A stretch of DNA of 64,000 nt from Rhodanobacter sp. FDAARGOS 1247 (GCF_016889805.1 NZ_CP069535.1:2294001-2358000), one strand, 5' to 3'. Positions 26,225 to 35,313 are shown, numbered from the stretch's first letter. Program-made: numbers and translations. Notes: a model not told the origin generated them from the sequence alone.

Positions 26225-27901
26225 GTGCTCAAACCATTCGGCAAGCATGTGCCATCGGCGCTGAGCCGGGCCGATTTCCCCAACGTCGCCAGTGCCGCCT
26301 TCGACAGCGGCCAGACCCTGCCGCAGATGCTGATCGATGCATGTCGGCGCCACGCCGGGCGTGCGGCCTTCAGCAACCTCGGGCACAGCCTGAGTTTCGG
26401 CGAGGTCGACCGCCTGAGCGGCCTGCTCGCCAGCCATCTGCGCGAAGGCCTGGGACTGGCCAGCGGCGAGCGTGTGGCGATCATGCTGCCCAACCTGCTG
26501 CAGTTTCCGGTGGCCGTGCTGGGAGTCTTGCGCGCCGACCTGGTCGCGGTGCTGGTGAACCCGCTGTACACCGCCCGCGAACTGCATCACCAACTGGTCG
26601 ATTCGGCCGCGGCCGCGCTGATCGTGCTGGACAACTTCGGCGCCGTGGCCGCCGAGGCGCTGGAAGGCACCACGGTCCGGCACGTCGTCACCACCCGCGT
26701 GGGCGACATGCTGCCGTGGCCGAAATCGCTGCTGGTGGACGCGGTGCTCAAGCATGTCCGGAAGATGATCCCGCCGTTCCATATCGACGGCGCCATCCGC
26801 TGGCCCCGCGCGCTGTCCGAAGGGCGGCGGCTGCCGGCCGTGCAGTCACGCGCCAGCGCAACCGACACCGCGCAACTGCAATACACCGGCGGCACCACCG
26901 GCCTGTCCAAGGGCGCCGTGCTGCCCCACTCGGCCCTGATCGCCAACGTGGCTTCGGCCGAACAATGGCTGGGACACCGGCTCGACCCGGCCATCGACGC
27001 GGTGATCGTCTGCCTGCCGATGTATCACATCGCCGCTTACAGCAACGCCCTGTACAACATGGCGCACGGCCTCCATTCGGTGCTGGTCACCAACCCACGC
27101 GACATCCCCGGCCTGGTGGCCACCTTCGCCAGGGTCAGGCCGGCCGCCTTCGCCGGCGTCAATACGCTGTACGACGCCCTGCTCAATTCGCCCGACTTCG
27201 CCAGGCTCGACCTGTCCGGACTCAAGCTGTGCCTGCAGGGCGGCACGGCGCTGCGCAGCGGCACCGCCGAACGCTGGAAGGCGCTGACCGGAATGGCGGT
27301 GGTCGAGGGCTATGGGCTGTCCGAAACCAGCGCCGCGATCACCTTCAATCGCTGGGACGCGGACAACCCGGTCGGCTCAATCGGCCTGCCGCTGGCCGAG
27401 GTGGAAATCACCCTGCGCGACAGCGACGGTCGCGTGATGGCCGATGGCGAACCGGGCGAGCTTTGCACGCGTGGCCCGCACATCACCACCGGCTACTGGC
27501 AGCAGCCGGGCGAAACGCGCGAGGCCTTTTTCGAGGGCGGCTGGTTCCGTACCGGCGACATCGCCCGCGTCGACGGGAACGGCTATTACTTCCTGCTCGA
27601 TCGGCGCAAGGACATGATCCTGGTGTCGGGCTTCAACGTGTTTCCCAACGAAGTGGAAGACGTGGTCGCGATGCATCCGGGCGTGCTCGAAGCCGGCGTG
27701 GTCGGCATGCCGGACGAGAAGACCGGCGAGGCCGTGCGACTGCTGGTGGTGCGCAGGGACCCGGCGCTGAGCGAGGAAGACCTGCGCGCCCATTGCCGCC
27801 GGCATCTCACCGCATACAAGCAACCGAAACAGGTCGAATTTCGCGACAGCCTGCCCAAGACCGCGGTAGGCAAGGTGCTGCGACGCGAACTGCGCTCATG
27901 A
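26225..27901 (+). CDS. fadD: Long-chain fatty-acid-CoA ligase
   Basis: 558 residues from a GTG start. The adenylate-forming signatures are complete: YTGGTTGLSKGAVL (phosphate loop), GYGLSETSA, WFRTGDIARVD and the C-terminal LPKTAVGKVLRREL with the catalytic lysine. It activates fatty acids to acyl-CoA for beta-oxidation. Size and motifs fit FadD, but specificity for other carboxylic acids is possible. Its stop codon overlaps the end of the convergent LysR gene by six bases. Confidence 0.8.
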   Translation: MLKPFGKHVPSALSRADFPNVASAAFDSGQTLPQMLIDACRRHAGRAAFSNLGHSLSFGEVDRLSGLLASHLREGLGLASGERVAIMLPNLLQFPVAVLGVLRADLVAVLVNPLYTARELHHQLVDSAAAALIVLDNFGAVAAEALEGTTVRHVVTTRVGDMLPWPKSLLVDAVLKHVRKMIPPFHIDGAIRWPRALSEGRRLPAVQSRASATDTAQLQYTGGTTGLSKGAVLPHSALIANVASAEQWLGHRLDPAIDAVIVCLPMYHIAAYSNALYNMAHGLHSVLVTNPRDIPGLVATFARVRPAAFAGVNTLYDALLNSPDFARLDLSGLKLCLQGGTALRSGTAERWKALTGMAVVEGYGLSETSAAITFNRWDADNPVGSIGLPLAEVEITLRDSDGRVMADGEPGELCTRGPHITTGYWQQPGETREAFFEGGWFRTGDIARVDGNGYYFLLDRRKDMILVSGFNVFPNEVEDVVAMHPGVLEAGVVGMPDEKTGEAVRLLVVRRDPALSEEDLRAHCRRHLTAYKQPKQVEFRDSLPKTAVGKVLRRELRS

Positions 27902-28795
27902 CCGCCGCGGCGTCGCCGCGCCGAATTGTTCCACCAGGAAGTCGCTGAACGCGCGCACCAGCAGCGAGGACTGGCGATGCTGCGGGTACACCGCGTGCAC
28001 GGTAAACCCCTCGGGCCGGAACGCCTCCAGCACGGCGAGCAGGCGTCCATCGGCCAGCGCGTCGACCACGATGAAATCCGGCAGGCTGGTGATGCCCAGC
28101 CCGGCGATCGCGGCGTCACGCAGCATCTCGCCATTGTTGGCGCGCATCGGCCCGCTTACCGACACCTTGCGCACCCGCTCGCCCACGCGATACGACCACT
28201 CCATCCGCGACGCATGACCGTAGGTCAGGCAGGCATGCGCCGCCAGTTCATCGGGCGCCGACGGCGTGCCGCGCCGGCGCAGATAGTCGGGGCTGGCGCA
28301 GGTGATCAGCTGCACCGTGGCGATCGGCCGCGCGATCAGGCTGGAGTCGGCCAGCGTGCCGATGCGCACGGCCATGTCATAGCCCTCGCCGATCAGGTCG
28401 ACGGTACGGTCGTTGAGTTCCAGCTCCACCGTGACCTCGGGATGGCGCTGCATGAAGGCGGGAATCAGCGCGCCCAGATGCAGGGTGGCGAACGACATCG
28501 GCGCGCTGAGTCGCAACAGGCCGCGGGGCGCGGCGGTCTGGCTGGTGATCAGCTGCTCGGCGGCGTCGACCTCTTCCAGGATGCGCCGGACGCGCTCGTG
28601 GTAGGCCAGGCCCAGGTCGGTGGCACGCAGCTGCCGGGTCGAGCGCAGCAGCAGCCGGGCGCCCAGCCGTTTCTCCAGCGCGGCGATGCGCTTGCTGACG
28701 AACTGCTTGGACAGCCCCAGCCGCTCGGCCGCCGCGGTGAAGCTTTGCGCCTCCACCGCTTCGGCAAAGATGCGCATGTCCTCCAGCTGGCTCAT
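27896..28795 (-). CDS. LysR-family transcriptional regulator
   Basis: 299 residues. The N-terminal winged helix-turn-helix has SFTAAAERLGLSKQFVSKRIAALEKRLGARLL; the remainder is the periplasmic-binding-like effector domain (LLRLSAPMSFATLHLGALIPAF). GGAGAG precedes the ATG. It is divergent from the pirin gene, a common pairing in proteobacteria in which the regulator represses the pirin and itself. Its 3' end overlaps fadD tail to tail. Confidence 0.85.
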   Translation of the reverse strand: MSQLEDMRIFAEAVEAQSFTAAAERLGLSKQFVSKRIAALEKRLGARLLLRSTRQLRATDLGLAYHERVRRILEEVDAAEQLITSQTAAPRGLLRLSAPMSFATLHLGALIPAFMQRHPEVTVELELNDRTVDLIGEGYDMAVRIGTLADSSLIARPIATVQLITCASPDYLRRRGTPSAPDELAAHACLTYGHASRMEWSYRVGERVRKVSVSGPMRANNGEMLRDAAIAGLGITSLPDFIVVDALADGRLLAVLEAFRPEGFTVHAVYPQHRQSSLLVRAFSDFLVEQFGAATPRRS

Positions 28796-28912
28796 TGTCG
28801 CTCTCCGGTTGACAGTATTAAGCAGTTCACCGTCTTTATTGAAGCACGTGGCGACTCTAACATCCCGCTCAGATGCAGCAGAAGCTGCGCCCCTCAACGA
28901 GGAGAGAACCCC
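28796..28912. promoter_or_regulatory. LysR/pirin divergent control region
   Basis: This 117-base region holds TTGACA at 28809-28814 and an imperfect LysR-type dyad, ATTAAG, 11 bases, CTTTAT (28817-28839, five of six pairs). It is AT-richer than the flanking genes and is the expected binding site for the adjacent LysR protein. Confidence 0.45.
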
Positions 28913-29635
28913 ATGATGCAAGTACGCAAGGCTGCCGATCGCGGCGTCGCCGACCACGGCTGGCTGAATTCCCGCCACACCTTCTCCTTCGCCAGCTACA
29001 TGGATCCCGGCCAGATCGGCTTCTCCGACCTGCGCGTGATCAACGAGGACCGGGTGGCCCCGGGCCAGGGCTTCGGCAAGCACCCGCATCGCGACATGGA
29101 GATCTTTTCCTACGTGCTGGAAGGCGCCCTGGCGCACAGCGACAGCATGGGCACCGGCTCGGCGATCAAGCCGGGCGACGTGCAGCTGATGAGCGCCGGC
29201 AGCGGCGTGACGCACAGCGAGTTCAATGGCTCCGACGAGGCACCGGTGCACTTCCTGCAGATCTGGATCGTGCCGGAGCACGCCGGCGGCGCGCCGGTCT
29301 ACCAGCAGCGTCACTTCTCCGACGCGGACAAGCGCGGCCGCCTGCGCCAGATCATCTCGCCCGACGGCCGCGACGGGTCGCTGCGCATCCAGCAGGACGC
29401 CTCGGTGTACGCCGGCCTGTTCGATGGCGACGAAAGCGCCACGCTGACCCTGGACGGCGACCGCCATGCCTACGTGCACGTGGCCCGCGGCAGCATCGAG
29501 CTGGACGGCGTGAAGCTGCAGGCCGGCGACGGCGTGCGCCTGCGCCATGCGCGCAGCTTGCGGCTGGACGCCGGCGACAACGCCGAGGTACTGGTGTTCG
29601 ACCTGCGCCCGCAGGAACTGCCGCAGATGCCGTGA
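28913..29635 (+). CDS. Pirin-family cupin protein
   Basis: 240 residues forming two cupin domains. HTFSFASYMDP, FGKHPHRDMEIFSYVLEG and MSAGSGVTHSEFN contain the metal-binding histidines and glutamate of pirins; the E. coli YhhW type has quercetin 2,3-dioxygenase activity. Located in the cytoplasm. GAGAG lies upstream of the ATG. Divergent from the LysR gene. Confidence 0.88.
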   Translation: MMQVRKAADRGVADHGWLNSRHTFSFASYMDPGQIGFSDLRVINEDRVAPGQGFGKHPHRDMEIFSYVLEGALAHSDSMGTGSAIKPGDVQLMSAGSGVTHSEFNGSDEAPVHFLQIWIVPEHAGGAPVYQQRHFSDADKRGRLRQIISPDGRDGSLRIQQDASVYAGLFDGDESATLTLDGDRHAYVHVARGSIELDGVKLQAGDGVRLRHARSLRLDAGDNAEVLVFDLRPQELPQMP

Positions 29636-29648
29636 GGCAAGGCAGGCC

Positions 29649-29681
29649 GGCGGACGGATCGATACGTTCGATCCGTCCGCC
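29649..29681. terminator. Bidirectional hairpin terminator
   Basis: A perfect 14-bp inverted repeat (GGCGGACGGATCGA / TCGATCCGTCCGCC) with a TACGT loop lies 13 bases after the pirin stop and between convergent genes. Confidence 0.6.
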
Positions 29682-29755
29682 CGCGTTTGCGTGTTCGTCA
29701 GTCGGTGACACGCTCACCGACGCAGGCCAAAGACGTCATCGTCCGAAAACAGGCC

Positions 29756-30466
29756 TCAGCCGGAACCACCCTTCGACGGCTCCTGCTGGCGCTCCAGTAC
29801 GGCCACGCTGACCTCGCAGCGCAGCGTGAAGCCTAGCGCCTGGTACAGCGAGATCGCCGCCACATTGTTCTTCCACGCATGCAGGAAGGCCGTTTCGCCA
29901 CGCGCCGCGATGGCCGCGGCGACATGCCGGGACAAGCGACCGGCGAAACCGTGGCCGCGAAAATCGGGATGCGTGCACACGCCACTGACCTCGGTGTACC
30001 CGGCGAAACGGAAACGCTCGCCCGCCATCGCCACCAGCCGGCCGTCGACGCGGATGCCGAAGAAATTGCCCATGCGATGGGTCTGGCGCAGGAACGGACC
30101 GGGCTCGGTCAGGGTCGCCAGCGCCAGCATCTCGTCGGCGTCCTCGTCATGCAGCGCGAGGATGTCGTCGCCGGTCGGCGGCGGCGCCACCGGCGACGGC
30201 GCCACCATCTGCACGCCGCGGGCCAGCTTGGCCGGCGCCAGCCCCGCGGGAATCGTGATCTCCGGCACCTGCAGGATGAACACCTGCTCCGCGGGCTGCA
30301 GCAACGCCACCAGTGCCGCCAGCGCGGCCGGGCTGTCGTCGCGGGCGGACGCGAAACGATTGACCTGCGGATGGTAACGGCGCGCCAGTTCATCGCCGAT
30401 CGACAGTGGCGCGTGGGCCGAGGTCAGGCTGGACCATACCGGTCGGTCAAGCAGGTTCGTCGTCAT
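29756..30466 (-). CDS. GNAT-family N-acetyltransferase
   Basis: 236 residues. The C-terminal half is a GNAT (FR47-like) domain: YTEVSGVCTHPDFRGHGFAGRLSRHV carries the acetyl-CoA pyrophosphate loop RGHGFAG, and AISLYQALGF is the following motif. The N-terminal half is a diverged, probably inactive repeat. The acceptor substrate is unknown. The start chosen (MTTNLLDRPVW) lacks the upstream basic extension. Confidence 0.75.
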   Translation of the reverse strand: MTTNLLDRPVWSSLTSAHAPLSIGDELARRYHPQVNRFASARDDSPAALAALVALLQPAEQVFILQVPEITIPAGLAPAKLARGVQMVAPSPVAPPPTGDDILALHDEDADEMLALATLTEPGPFLRQTHRMGNFFGIRVDGRLVAMAGERFRFAGYTEVSGVCTHPDFRGHGFAGRLSRHVAAAIAARGETAFLHAWKNNVAAISLYQALGFTLRCEVSVAVLERQQEPSKGGSG

Positions 30467-30645
30467 CGGTTGGGCCTCGCCGGGTTTCGCGAGCGGTAAT
30501 GCGGGCAAACGATGATGCCGCAAGCGCCGCCCCGCGTCGAAAAATCCGCGTGCCCTCGCCACCCCCGGCCGGCCGCCTTGGCAGGACCCGCACCCGTGCT
30601 AATCTCCCGCGGAACAGCCGCCAGTACCCACCGCAGGGAGGCGAG

Positions 30646-31665
30646 ATGCGTCCACGGCCTGAGCCCTCGAAGATCGACTCCACCCATCGCCCGCTGGCGA
30701 TGACGTCGCCGCCTGCCTCGGCACGTGCAGTGCCCGGGCGAAGCTGGCGAACCCTGGGCAAGCTGCTGATCGTCTGCCTGCTGGTCACAGGCTGCCAACC
30801 CGACATGGCCGGCGACGGCGGGAGTACAGGAATGTTCGGACTCTTCAAGAAGAAAGCCGAGGCGCTGCCCTCGACGGTGGCGCCCGAGCTGCACGCGCAG
30901 CTCAAGCGCGAGACAAGCTTCCCGCAGCAGGCCGCAGCTGCCGATCAAGGCTGCACCGAAGCGCGCGTGGACGGCACGCCGCCGGATGCGCGTTTCGTGT
31001 CCCCCGATTTCACCGGCTCGGTCCATGACGCCTTCCGCGTCGCGAGCCGGCCGGGCTTGCCGGCGCTGGCCATCGTCAATGGCGCTGGCGAGGTGCGGCT
31101 GCCGCAGTTCTGGGAACTGGCCTCCGACGCCACGCCGACCTTCGTGCGCAACATTCCCGTCCAGCTCGATCCTGCGCAGGGCAGCTGGATCACCGCCAGC
31201 GCGCGCGACGTCGGCTGCCTGCCGGGGCCATGGCTGGCGCTGGGCCTGGGCTATTCGACCAGCCGTCCGTCCGAATACGTCGCCCTCTACAACCGGGAGA
31301 CCCATCAGGTCCGAAAAATTGCCGATGCCGTCTCCGCGGGGTATTCCGTCTATGACGGCCCTTCAGGCCATTCCGACAGCCTGCTCGAAACGCGCAGCGC
31401 CGGACCCGATCGGGCGCTGTTGCTGTACCACACGGATCAGCTGCGCCTGCGCGCCGAGGTCTACGTACGCAAGTACGACCACATCATGCTGTTCTCGCCA
31501 CAACATCCGCAGGGCCTCGAAGTCATCAAGCTCGGCCTCGACGACGGCAACGTGATCGACTGGACCGTCATCGACAAGACGCTGTGGCTCCGCACCCGGG
31601 ATCGGCGCAACGACAAGCAACCCGATGGCATGGTCTGGTCACTGGATCTTTCGTCCGTGTTCTGA
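30646..31665 (+). CDS. Lipoprotein of unknown function upstream of a lipase
   Basis: 339 residues with GGGAGGCGAG directly before the ATG. A basic N-region and hydrophobic stretch lead to the lipobox LVTGC with cysteine at position 50; the long N-region suggests the true start could be later (for example GTG at codon 29). The mature protein has no recognised domain, with beta-rich repeats around SVYDGPSGHSDSLLETR. It precedes the class 3 lipase by 48 bases on the same strand. A lipoprotein next to a lipase recalls lipase effector/immunity pairs, but this is inference. Confidence 0.6.
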   Translation: MRPRPEPSKIDSTHRPLAMTSPPASARAVPGRSWRTLGKLLIVCLLVTGCQPDMAGDGGSTGMFGLFKKKAEALPSTVAPELHAQLKRETSFPQQAAAADQGCTEARVDGTPPDARFVSPDFTGSVHDAFRVASRPGLPALAIVNGAGEVRLPQFWELASDATPTFVRNIPVQLDPAQGSWITASARDVGCLPGPWLALGLGYSTSRPSEYVALYNRETHQVRKIADAVSAGYSVYDGPSGHSDSLLETRSAGPDRALLLYHTDQLRLRAEVYVRKYDHIMLFSPQHPQGLEVIKLGLDDGNVIDWTVIDKTLWLRTRDRRNDKQPDGMVWSLDLSSVF

Positions 31666-31713
31666 CCGCGCCACTTTCCACGCAACGAATCACCAGACTC
31701 AAGGAGGGGGAAC

Positions 31714-33000
31714 ATGGCGGATTTCGCACTGGCACCGACCGAGGCAGCCAACATTGCCCTCAATGCCTATTTCGCATTGAAGGACTGGTCGCTGAAGCAG
31801 CCGACGGCAGGCGTCGAATCTCGTGGCAACCTGCAGGACCTGGTCCTGGGCTCGGGCAAGACTCGGGGCGACTTTCCCGCCAACAGCTCGGTCGGAAAGA
31901 GTTTCCCCGGCGCACAGCTGGGCCAGGTGTTCAGCGGCAACACCGGCTGGAATACCGCCTCGGGCTTCGGCTACGTGTTGCACTTCGAGCGGTTCGGGCA
32001 GCGCCACGCCGTCATCGCCGTCCGCGGCACGCGTCCCGAACTGGGCTGGTATGACATCGGCACGGATTTCCGCTTCGCCCATACCGGTTTCGGCGACTTC
32101 GGCCGGGTGCACAAGGGTTTTGCCAACGCGTTCGGCAGCATCCTGCCGCAGCTGCAGCGCGAACAGGGCGCGATCCTGGCGGCCGACGTCATCCATTGCA
32201 TCGGCCACAGCCTGGGCGGCGCCATCGCGACCCTGATCGCCGGCCATTACGCCGCGCTGAATCGTCCCGTCCGGCTGTACACCTTCGGCAGCCCGCGCGT
32301 GGGTTATCGCGATGCGCACCAGGCGTTCGAGCGGCGCATCGGCAAGGAAAACATCTTCCGCACCGCGCACAACCGCGATCCGATCACGATGATCGCCACC
32401 TATCCCTACAAGCATGTGCTGGCGCCCTATACCGAGCCGAACAACTTCACGCTGGAGTCCCCGAGCTCCAGCATTGCGCTGGCCAACCACGACATGTACG
32501 CCTACGCAAACACCATCCGCGACGCCAGGAACTGGAGCGACGTGCGCGGCATGGCCGCGTCCTGCGACCACTCCAACAGCAAGCTGGCGCAGGCGCTGAT
32601 GGCTGACGCCAGCATGAGCTGGTTCAAGAAGCTCACCCTCAACACGCTGGCCGCCCTGCTGACCCTGTTCGAGGACGTGCTGCGTGTGGCCGCCCGCGGT
32701 TTCTACGACGCAGTGACCGGCGTCGACGTGATCGCGGCCGTCATCTGCGACGGCGTGAAGATGATCGGCGAAGTGGGCGAGCGCCTGAAGTACCTGCTGC
32801 GGCTGGCCGCGCGCTGGGCCGAGATCCACGTGGCCAACGAGGCGGCGCTCACCGACGCGGTGATCCGCGCGATCCTGCAGGCAATGACGTCCCGCATCAA
32901 CCAGGTCGGCATCGCAGCCCTGCAGCGCGCCGCCTCGCTGCTGCGGCCGGCACCGCTGCTGCTTGCCGGCAGCCTGCTGATTTCGGCCTCGGCGCTGTGA
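31714..33000 (+). CDS. Class 3 lipase-domain protein
   Basis: 428 residues without a signal peptide. The PF01764-type core contains HAVIAVRGTRPELGWYD, IHCIGHSLGGAIATL (serine nucleophile), NRDPITMI (acid) and NHDMYAYA (histidine), a complete triad. The C-terminal ~130 residues are amphipathic to hydrophobic helices (LYLLRLAARWAEIH-like and LLLAGSLLISASAL), which may insert in membranes. GGAGG precedes the ATG. Sandwiched between a lipoprotein gene and an overlapping acidic protein gene, it may be a secreted or contact-delivered phospholipase. Confidence 0.75.
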   Translation: MADFALAPTEAANIALNAYFALKDWSLKQPTAGVESRGNLQDLVLGSGKTRGDFPANSSVGKSFPGAQLGQVFSGNTGWNTASGFGYVLHFERFGQRHAVIAVRGTRPELGWYDIGTDFRFAHTGFGDFGRVHKGFANAFGSILPQLQREQGAILAADVIHCIGHSLGGAIATLIAGHYAALNRPVRLYTFGSPRVGYRDAHQAFERRIGKENIFRTAHNRDPITMIATYPYKHVLAPYTEPNNFTLESPSSSIALANHDMYAYANTIRDARNWSDVRGMAASCDHSNSKLAQALMADASMSWFKKLTLNTLAALLTLFEDVLRVAARGFYDAVTGVDVIAAVICDGVKMIGEVGERLKYLLRLAARWAEIHVANEAALTDAVIRAILQAMTSRINQVGIAALQRAASLLRPAPLLLAGSLLISASAL

Positions 33001-33602
33001 CCGCGATGGATCGCCGCGAGTTTTCCTGGTTGCTGCTGCACGCCAATGCCCTGCCGATGCTGGCGATGCAGCAGGTCATGGGCGAGATCCGCGAGGATCT
33101 GGCCCATGCCGAATCGCCCACCGACGACGGACTGACCGAGGCGCAGCGCGAAGAACAATCGCGCATCGCGATGAACGAGCTGGCCGACCGCATCGAGGCC
33201 GATCCGGAACTGGCGGCGCTGACCGTCTTCAACTTCGCCGCACCGGCGATGTCCGACGAGGAGATCGACCGGCTGGAACAACAATCGCGCGACGAAGACG
33301 CCGCCGCGAAACAGGCCATGGCCGAGCTGGACGAGCTGCCCGACGGCCCGCTGGACATCGGCAGCTTCCTCGCGCGCGCCTATGCGAAACCGCTGCCCGC
33401 CGCCCGCGTCGATGCCGCCTTCGCCCGTGCCGACGTGCCCGCGCTGCTCGCGGCGATCGCGCAGTTGCCCGGCGACCTGCCGCCGCTGACCGCGCCCATG
33501 GACGGCGCCGGCATGGCGCGCTGGCTGGCATTCTTCCGCACGGAAGACCCGCAGTGCGAAGCGCTGGTGTTCGAGGTCAGCCGTCTCGACGACGGCGACT
33601 GA
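32997..33602 (+). CDS. Acidic hypothetical protein coupled to lipase
   Basis: 201 residues, strongly acidic, largely helical with no membrane segment. The GTG start overlaps the lipase stop by four bases (GTGA); an ATG three codons later is an alternative. The tight overlap indicates stoichiometric coupling, as for a chaperone, adaptor or immunity protein of the lipase. No family is recognised. Confidence 0.6.
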   Translation: MTAMDRREFSWLLLHANALPMLAMQQVMGEIREDLAHAESPTDDGLTEAQREEQSRIAMNELADRIEADPELAALTVFNFAAPAMSDEEIDRLEQQSRDEDAAAKQAMAELDELPDGPLDIGSFLARAYAKPLPAARVDAAFARADVPALLAAIAQLPGDLPPLTAPMDGAGMARWLAFFRTEDPQCEALVFEVSRLDDGD

Positions 33603-33634
33603 CGCACCATCCCGATTCCGTCCTTCCCGGCGCG

Positions 33635-33661
33635 TGTCGAATTTTCGACACGCCATTCGTC
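33635..33661 (+). promoter_or_regulatory. Putative ECF42-type promoter for GST, embedded in a hairpin
   Basis: TGTCGA, 17 bases, CGTC; the last element ends 40 bases before the GST start. The TGTCGA element is also the left arm of a perfect 10-bp inverted repeat (GCGTGTCGAA-TT-TTCGACACGC, 33632-33653), which may terminate the lipase operon. Confidence 0.65.
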
Positions 33662-33701
33662 GTCATCCCGAAACGCCCAAGGGCATCATCGGGAGACACG
33701 C

Positions 33702-34325
33702 ATGAAGTTGTACTGGTCGGATGTGCTGGCGCCGCGCAAGGCCTGCGCCGTGGCGAAATACCTGCAATCGCCGCTGGACTACGTCTACCTCGACCTCGGC
33801 CGGGGCGAGCACAAGACGGCGGAATATCTCGCGCTCAACCCGAACGGCAAGGTGCCGACCCTGGTCGACGGCTCGCGCGTGCTGTGGGAGGCCGACGCGA
33901 TCATCTGCCACCTCGCGGCCCGCAGCGATTCGGAACTGTGGCCCCAGGACGCCCGCCAGATCGACGTGATCCGCTGGTTCAGCTGGAGCGCCCAGCACTT
34001 CACCGCGCAGGCCGGCGCACTGTATTTCGAGTACATCATCAAGCCGCGTTTCGGCATCGGCGAGGCCGATCCAGTCGAAACGGGGCGCGCCACCGACGCG
34101 TGGCGCCAGCACGCCGCCGTGCTGGACGGCCATCTGCGCGATCGCCGCTGGCTGGTCGGCGACACGCTGACCCTGGCCGACTTCGCCGTGGCCGTCGCCC
34201 TGCCCCACGCCGACGACGCGCACATCCCGCTGCAGGACTTCCCCGCGATCCGGCGCTGGCACGACCGCATGAACGAACTCGACGCCTGGCGTGAACCCTT
34301 CCCCGAGCCCGCCCTGAGCGAATGA
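33702..34325 (+). CDS. Glutathione S-transferase family protein
   Basis: 207 residues. N-terminal thioredoxin-like domain (MKLYWSDVLAPRKACAVAKYL; LNPNGKVPTLVDG with the cis-proline; LWEADAIICHLA with the glutamyl contact) and a helical C-terminal domain (TLADFAVAVALPHAD). The N-terminal active-site Ser/Cys is not obvious. Together with the GST at 4027-4686 it carries an ECF42-type promoter, so both are probably induced together with the DGPF genes. Confidence 0.82.
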   Translation: MKLYWSDVLAPRKACAVAKYLQSPLDYVYLDLGRGEHKTAEYLALNPNGKVPTLVDGSRVLWEADAIICHLAARSDSELWPQDARQIDVIRWFSWSAQHFTAQAGALYFEYIIKPRFGIGEADPVETGRATDAWRQHAAVLDGHLRDRRWLVGDTLTLADFAVAVALPHADDAHIPLQDFPAIRRWHDRMNELDAWREPFPEPALSE

Positions 34326-34368
34326 ACCCTGGATTCGCCTCCGGGAGGCGTCACGGCTGCAGGCACGC

Positions 34369-35199
34369 TCAGAGCTTGCCCTGGGCAATCCACAAGCGTC
34401 CGGACTGCAGATCCAGGGTGATCACCTTGTCACGCAGGAAGGGCATGCCGAGGTTGCCATCCAGGATCATGTCCGGCGTGAACGCTGCGCCGGTGGCGCG
34501 CAGTCCCGCAGCGACTGGGAAGTCGGCTTGCTGCGGCCCCTCGATCGCGGGGTCGAGGCCGAACAGCGCCGCGTAGGGCCGCGACACCAGAAGCGTTCCG
34601 CCATTGCCCGTGTCCAGCTCGAACCACAGCATGCCGTTGGGCGTAGACACGCCCATGGAAGCCGCCAGAGCATGTCCCTGCACTTCGCGCGACAGCAACA
34701 CCGGCAGTTCCCGGGCGACCGCGATGCGCTGCTGCAGGCTGGATGGCGATTCGATGATCAGGCGCCGGCCGGGCAGGTCGACGGTGATGGTCTTGCCCGC
34801 AAAAAGATCCAGCGCGATCGAACCCGCCACCGGCTTGGCATCCCTGGCCACCAGCGACGCCACGTCGAAGACCAGGGTCACGGGCGCACGCAACACCTGG
34901 CCGTCCATGTGGAAGTCCACGTTGTCACAGCGAGGTGCATCCAGCCGGTCTCCCATCATCCGGAAACCGCTGAGCCGCCCCCACGGCTTGCAGCCGGCTG
35001 CCTTGGCGAAGGAAGGCGAAAGCAGGGTGATGCCGCCGGCGGTATCCAGCAGGAACAGGCCGTCATGGCCGTTCACCGTCGCATGCACGGCCACCGTCTT
35101 GCGGTAGCTCTCAAGTTTGAACACGGCTTCCGGCCGGGCCGCGTGGGCGACCGTGCCGAACAGCAGCAGGCTGGCCAGGATCATGATGCGTCGTTGCAT
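34369..35199 (-). CDS. Exported retropepsin-like aspartic protease-fold protein
   Basis: 276 residues with a signal peptide (MILASLLLFGTVAHAARP). Two repeated beta domains each carry a DT(A/G)G-type motif: GLFLLDTAGG and WFELDTGNGG, matching retropepsin-like periplasmic proteases in which each lobe gives one aspartate. The ATG is preceded by CCGGAGCC. It is divergent from a LysR-family gene, its likely regulator. Confidence 0.68.
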   Translation of the reverse strand: MQRRIMILASLLLFGTVAHAARPEAVFKLESYRKTVAVHATVNGHDGLFLLDTAGGITLLSPSFAKAAGCKPWGRLSGFRMMGDRLDAPRCDNVDFHMDGQVLRAPVTLVFDVASLVARDAKPVAGSIALDLFAGKTITVDLPGRRLIIESPSSLQQRIAVARELPVLLSREVQGHALAASMGVSTPNGMLWFELDTGNGGTLLVSRPYAALFGLDPAIEGPQQADFPVAAGLRATGAAFTPDMILDGNLGMPFLRDKVITLDLQSGRLWIAQGKL

Positions 35200-35220
35200 G
35201 AAGGCTCCGGGTGATGACTG

Positions 35221-35283
35221 CGGGAAGTCCGCCAGCCATGGCACTTTATCCGACGCGATGGCCCGCCTAATCTGGACTTCCCG
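35221..35283. promoter_or_regulatory. Ten-base inverted repeat in LysR divergent region
   Basis: CGGGAAGTCC at 35221-35230 is repeated in inverted orientation at 35274-35283, 43 bases apart, between the retropepsin-like and LysR genes. Paired operator half-regions allowing DNA looping or dual binding by the LysR protein are the simplest explanation. Confidence 0.45.
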
Positions 35284-35313
35284 AAACCAGTATTCAGTCG
35301 CGCTGAACAATCC

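Noticed and set aside
30646..33602. Calling the lipase operon a type VI secretion effector module outright
   Set aside because: No VgrG, PAAR, Hcp or adaptor gene is present in the window; kept only as a hypothesis.
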